A stretch of 64,000 nt of DNA from Rutidosis leptorrhynchoides (lineage: Eukaryota > Streptophyta > Magnoliopsida > Asterales > Asteraceae): NCBI RefSeq assembly GCF_046630445.1, contig NC_092335.1, positions 629,269,501 to 629,333,500 on the forward strand, written 5' to 3'. Each line of letters starts with the position of its first letter. Position 1 is the first letter of the stretch. The notes beneath the pieces are model-generated. The model did not search any database and had not been told where the DNA came from. It saw only the letters and a program-made list of their open reading frames with translations. The translations under genes were made by a program, and so were the position numbers. Of this stretch, positions 59,032 to 64,000 are shown piece by piece.

Positions 59032-62000
59032 TGTAGTGACCCGAATTTTTCCATGTTTATATATATTAATTGAGATTGATATTTACATGATTAAATGTTT
59101 CCAACATGTTAAGCAATCAAACTTGTTAAGACTTGATTAATTGAAATAGGTTTCATATAGACAATTGACCACCCAAGTTGACCGGTGATTCACGAACGTT
59201 AAAACTTGTAAAAACTATACGATGATATATATATATGGTTATATATATAGTTAACATGATTTTATTATAAGTATGTATCTCATTAGGTATTTTAATAATG
59301 AGTTATATACATAAAAATGAGACTATTAATTTAAGAAACTCGAAAACGATATATATAACGATTATCGTTATAACAACGTCTTACTAGGTACATATGAATC
59401 ATATTAAGATATTGATACACTTGGTTAATTATGTTAAATGATAAGTAAATATATTATTAAGTGTATTAACAATGAAATACATATGTAAAAATAAGACTAC
59501 TAACTTAATGATTTCGAAACGAGACATATATGTAACGATTATCGTTGTAACGACATTTAACTGTATATATATCATACTAAGATATATTATATATTATATA
59601 TCATAATACCATGATAATATAACAATTTAAAATCTCATTTGTTATAATAAACAATGGGTTAACAACATTCAACAAGATCGTTAACCTAAAGGTTTCAAAA
59701 CAACATTTACATGTAACGACTAACGATGACTTAACGACTCAGTTAAAATGTATATACATGTAGTGTTTTAATATGTATTCATAAACTTTTGAAAGACTTC
59801 AAGACACTTATCAAAATACTTCTACTTAACAAAAATGCTTACAATTACATCCTCGTTCAGTTTCATCAACAATTCTACTCGTATGCACCCGTATTCGTAC
59901 TCGTACAATATACAGCTTTTAGATGTATGTACTATTGGTATATACACTCCAATGATCAGCTCTTAGCAGCCCATGTGAGTCACCTAACACATGTGGGAAC
60001 CATCATTTGGCAACTAGCATGAAATATCTCATAAAATTACAAAAATATGAGTAATCATTCATGACTTATTTACATGAAAACAAAATTACATATCCTTTAT
60101 ATCTAATCCATACACCAATGACCAAAAACACCTACAAACACTTTCATTCTTCAATTTTCTTCATCTAATTGATCTCTCTCAAGTTCTATCTTCAAGTTCT
60201 AAGTGTTCTTCATAAATTCCAAAAGTTCTAGTTTCATAAAATCAAGAATACTTCCAAGATTGCAAGTTTACTTCCATGTTTTCTAAATCCATTCCAAGTA
60301 ATCATCCAAGATCAAGAAACCTTTGTTAATTACAGTAGGTTATCTTTCTAATACAAGGTAATAATCATATTCAAACTTTAATTCAATTTCTATAACTATA
60401 ACAATCTTATTTCGAGTGGAAATCTTACTTGAAATTGTTTTCGTGTCATGATTCTGCTTCAAGAACTTTCAAGCCATCCAATGATCCTTTGAAGCTAGAT
60501 ATATTTTTCTCATTTCCAGTAGGTTTATCCAAGGAACTTGAGGTAGTAATGATGTTCATAACATCATTCGATTCATACATATAAAGCTATCTTATTCGAA
60601 GGTTTAAACTTGTAATCACTAGAACATAGTTTAGTTAATTCTAAACTTGTTCGCAAATAAAAGTTAATCCTTCTAACTTGACTTTTAAAATCAACTAAAC
60701 ACATGTTCTATATCTATATGATATGCTAACTTAATGATTTAAAACCTGGAAACACGAAAAACACCGTAAAATCGAATTTACGCCGTCGTAGTAACACCGC
60801 GGCCTGTTTTGGGTTAGTTAATTAAAAACTATGATAAACTTTGATTTAAAAGTTGTTATTCTGGGAAAATGATTTTTATTATGAACATGAAACTATATCC
60901 AAAAATTATGGTTAAACTCAAAGTGGAAGTATGTTTTCTAAAATGGTCATCTAGACGTCGTTCTTTCGACTGAAATGACTACCTTTACAAAAACGACTTG
61001 TAACTTATTTTTCTGACTATAAACCTATACTTTTTCTGTTTAGATTCATAAAATAGAGTTCAATATGAAACCATAGCAATTTGATTCACTCAAAACGGAT
61101 TTAAAATGAAGAAGTTATGGGTAAAACAAGATTGGATAATTTTTCTCATTTTAGCTACGTGAAAATTGGTAACAAATCTATTCCAACCATAACTTAATCA
61201 ACTTGTATTGTATATTATGTAATATTGAGATACCATAGACACGTATACAATGTTTTGACCTATCATGTCGACACATCTATATATATTTCGGAACAACCAT
61301 AGACACTCTATATGTGAATGTTGGAGTTAGCTATACAGGGTTGAGGTTGATTCCAAAATATATATAGTTTGAGTTGTGATCAATACTGAGATACGTATAC
61401 ACTGGGTCGTGGATTGATTCAAGATAATATTTATCGATTTATTTCTGTACATCTAACTGTGGACAACTAGTTGTAGGTTACTAACGAGGAATGCTGACTT
61501 AATAAACTTAAAACATCAAAATATATTAAAAGTGTTGTAAATATATTTTGAACATACTTTGATATATATGTATATATTGTTATAGGTTCGTGAATCAACC
61601 AGTGGCCAAGTCTTACTTCCCGACGAAGTAAAAATCTGTGAAAGTGAGTTATAGTCCCACTTTTAAAATCAAATATTTTTGGGATGAGAATACATGCAGG
61701 TTTTATAAATGATTTACAAAATAGACACAAGTACGTGAAACTACATTCTATGGTTGAATTATCGAAATCGAATATGCCCCTTTTTATTAAGTCTGGTAAT
61801 CTAAGAATTAGGGAACGGACACCCTAATTGACGCGAATCCTAAAGATAGATCTATTGGGCCTAACAAACCCCATCCAAAGTACCGGATGCTTTAGTACTT
61901 CGAAATATATATCATATCCGAAGGGTGTCCCGGAATGATGGGGATATTCTTATATATGCATCTTGTTAATGTCGGTTACCAGGTGTTCACCATATGAATG

Positions 62001-62476
62001 ATTTTTATCTCTATGTATGGGATGTGTATTGAAATATGAAATCTTGTGGTCTATTATTATGATTTGATATATATAGGTTAAACCTATAACTCACCAACAT
62101 TTTTGTTGACGTTTTAAGCATGTTTATTCTCAGGTGATTATTAAGAGCTTCCGCTGTCGCATACTTAAATAAGGACGAGATTTGGAGTCCATGCTTGTAT
62201 GATATTGTGTAAAAACTGCATTCAAGAAACTTATTTTGTTGTAACATATTTGTATTGTAAACCATTATGTAATGGTCGTGTGTAAACAGGATATTTTAGA
62301 TTATCATTATTTGATAATCTACGTAAAGCTTTTTAAACCTTTATTGATGAAATAAAGGTTATGGTTTGTTTTAAAATGAATGCAGTCTTTAAAAAACGTC
62401 TCATATAGAGGTCAAAACCTCGCAACGAAATCAATTAATATGGAACGTTTTTAATCAATAAGAACGGGACATTTCA
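59032..62476 (+). repeat. 3' LTR of element B
   Basis: 3,445 bp, TGTAGTGACC to CATTTCA. Full-length version of the LTR, with the segment missing from the 5' copy. Donor-like block at 62089-62135. Confidence 0.95.
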
Positions 62477-62481
62477 AAATG

Positions 62482-63156
62482 GAGATGGAAAAGGTTCCAT
62501 ATGCATCGGCCGTGGGTAGTGTTATGTATGCCATAGTTTGTACAAGACCCGATATTGCTCACGCAGTGGGAGTTGTAAGTCGTTATATGTCTAATCCGGG
62601 GAAAGAGCATTGGGAAGCGGTTAAATGGTTGCTTCGTTATTTGAAAGGTACTTCGAATATGGGATTGTACTTCTCTAAAAGCAATGTCATATTTAGAGGT
62701 TATGCGGATGCTAATTTGGGTGGATGTGACGATTCGGGGAAAAGCACTACGGGTTATGTTTTCACAATAGGGAAGATGGCGGTTAGTTGGATGTCTCGAC
62801 TACAAAAGAGTGTTGCTTTATCAACCACCGAAGCCGAATATATGGCTATTGCAGAAGCTTCTAAAGAGCTTGTTTGGTTGAAAAACTTCTTAGGTGAGTT
62901 GGGTAAAAGACATGACTATTGCATCTTGAATTGTGATAATCAAAGTGCGGTTCATCTTGGGAAGAATCCGGTGTTTCATAGTCGTACGAAACACATCAAT
63001 ATAAGGTATCATTTTATTCAACAACATATAAATGATGGTACTTTATTATTGGAGAAAATCCTTGGTACGAAGAATCCTGCTGATATGTTTACTAAGGTTG
63101 TTACGACAGAGAAATTGAGGTTTTGCATTACCTCAATTGGTCTTCTAATGAATTAA
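62482..63156 (+). pseudogene. gag-pol: copia C gag-pol, 3' part (RT end and RNase H)
   Basis: Resumes directly after the AAATG duplication with EMEKVPYASAVGS, in the same reading frame as the part before B. Contains YADANLGGCDDSGKSTTGY and LSTTEAEYMA (RNase H catalytic region), DNQSAVHL and RTKHINIRYHF, and ends at TAA 63154-63156. No stop in this part. Confidence 0.93.
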
Positions 63157-63378
63157 TGAGAGAAGACCCCGACTAGAGAATTAGAGAGTTAATGTTTTAA
63201 TTCTAACAAGTAGTGTTGATGACCTTGTATCGAAAGTCTGCTCATCCGAAGTATGTGTTGAGTGTGCGTGTCCCAAATGGAGTTTGGCGGTATAATGGTG
63301 GTTTAACGTTCTTGGTTAGATCATTGATATTTTGGGTTGACTAAGGTTGGGTTTGTTCAAAGTCTCCAAGTGGGAGAT
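63157..63378 (+). other. copia C 3' untranslated region and PPT
   Basis: Non-coding; ends with AAGTGGGAGAT (63368-63378), the typical copia polypurine tract directly before the LTR. Confidence 0.85.
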
Positions 63379-63830
63379 TGTTGGAGATATGGAGAACTTT
63401 AAACAATTAGAGGGAAGATTCCGGGAAACTCACACGAAGATTCCACGAAGTTGTTAGGAAACTCACACGTAGCTTCCACGAAGTTGTGAGGAAATTCACA
63501 CGTAGCTTCCACGAAGCTGTCAGGAAACTCACATGTAGCCTCCATGAAGCTGTCAGGAAACTCACATGAAGCTTCAAGGAATTGTTTTTAGCTTACTCCT
63601 TAAACCATTCTATAAATAGACCCTCTTGTAACTCATTGTAAACACACCACAAATATTCAGTAAATACATTCTCTAGTTGGTCCGTGGACTAAAGTAATCA
63701 CAACGATTGCATATAACCACGTTATCTCTTGGGTCGATTTACATTTCTTGCATTTATAATCTTTCGTTCATTAAGTGGGTTAGTAATCTTGTAGAATTAT
63801 TATCGGTGAGTGATCTTGTTGAATCACTTG
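63379..63830 (+). repeat. 3' LTR of copia C, truncated
   Basis: Matches the 5' LTR to gaatcacttg and then departs; roughly the last 45 bp are absent or displaced. Confidence 0.9.
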
Positions 63831-64000
63831 TAGGCGTATATAAAAATCTGATTTATATTGTATAATTAATTTAATAGTTATAATTAATAGTTATTAATAT
63901 ATATATAATAATAATACTATTAATATAAATAATAAGAATAATAATAATATTAATAATAATAATAATAATAATATTAATATAACAATTTACATGTATTTCA
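63831..64000. other. AT/ATT-rich sequence at window end
   Basis: Starts taggcgtatataaaaatctg and passes into TA and ATA/AAT repeats. Possibly the beginning of another inserted repeat (TG at 63829-63830). No gene. Confidence 0.5.

Larger units (their letters stand above)
49226..62476 (+). mobile_element. Ty3/gypsy LTR retrotransposon B, nested in copia C
   Basis: 13.25 kb, flanked by AAATG (49221-49225 and 62477-62481). Same family as A: LTR, PBS variant, ORF0, F-box, gag-pol, hairpin/PPT, LTR. The clean duplication proves one complete insertion and fixes the LTR ends as TGTAGTGACC and CATTTCA. Its proteins are more damaged than those of A (two frameshifts and two stops in gag-pol, frameshift in the F-box), but ORF0 is intact. 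Confidence 0.96.
46098..63830 (+). mobile_element. Ty1/copia retrotransposon C (TNT1/Tork-like), split by element B
   Basis: 5' LTR, PBS, gag-protease-integrase-RT-RNase H (copia order), PPT, 3' LTR. Element B is inserted at 49225/62477 in the coding region with duplication AAATG. The integrase core is deleted near 48100, there are four in-frame stops, and the 3' LTR is cut at 63830. Dead copy. Confidence 0.92.

Overview
The window is repeat-dense, AT-rich nuclear DNA of a flowering plant. It is almost entirely nested LTR retrotransposons, with poly-AT and poly-ATT microsatellites, small DNA transposons and two broken host-like genes. Style of the elements (very long-LTR Ty3/gypsy elements, a TNT1-like Ty1/copia element, a TRIM, F-box and Myb/SANT-like plant gene families) indicates a eudicot. 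A daisy-family (Asteraceae) genome is my best guess from general familiarity, not something proved here. I see no intact single-copy host gene, tRNA, rRNA or CRISPR.

Layout. 1-1405: LTR-like promoter fragment of an unassigned repeat. 1406-14549: gypsy element A (+), two 3.3-kb LTRs, an acidic ORF0, an intact captured F-box ORF and a gag-pol with one nonsense codon; its two outer flanks do not form a target-site duplication. 14550-35167: a minus-strand gypsy complex. Element E (gag-pol 26038-30526, ORF0 30825-31724, 5' LTR 32063-35167) shares its left LTR (15395-16288 plus 24464-26002) with a second, truncated unit F (14550-15394). A non-autonomous element G (16289-24463) sits inside that shared LTR. 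35168-37290: an older LTR remnant (I) holding a hAT-type miniature element (36370-37225). 37291-38806: AT-rich, no gene seen. About 38811-40890: Harbinger-like derivative with a broken Myb/SANT ORF. 41031-45407: RRM-protein pseudogene cut in its RNP2 motif by a 3.17-kb solo LTR (H, 41189-44359). 45459-46091: minus-strand TRIM. 46098-63830: broken copia element C, itself split by gypsy element B (49226-62476, clean 5-bp duplication AAATG). 63831-64000: AT/ATT-rich sequence that cuts the copia 3' LTR.

How the parts relate. A and B are the same family and both carry ORF0 and an F-box gene between primer-binding site and gag. E, F and G are related long-LTR elements that carry their own ORF0 in the same place; G has lost gag-pol yet keeps ORF0. 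All LTR families share a block ending in a splice-donor-like CAG/GT, and ORF0 start codons sit directly after an AG, which suggests spliced ORF0 mRNAs. A, B and G also carry an internal copy of the polypurine-tract/LTR junction motif downstream of the accessory ORFs. The captured F-box, the ORF0 family and the internal PPT copy are the most novel signals.
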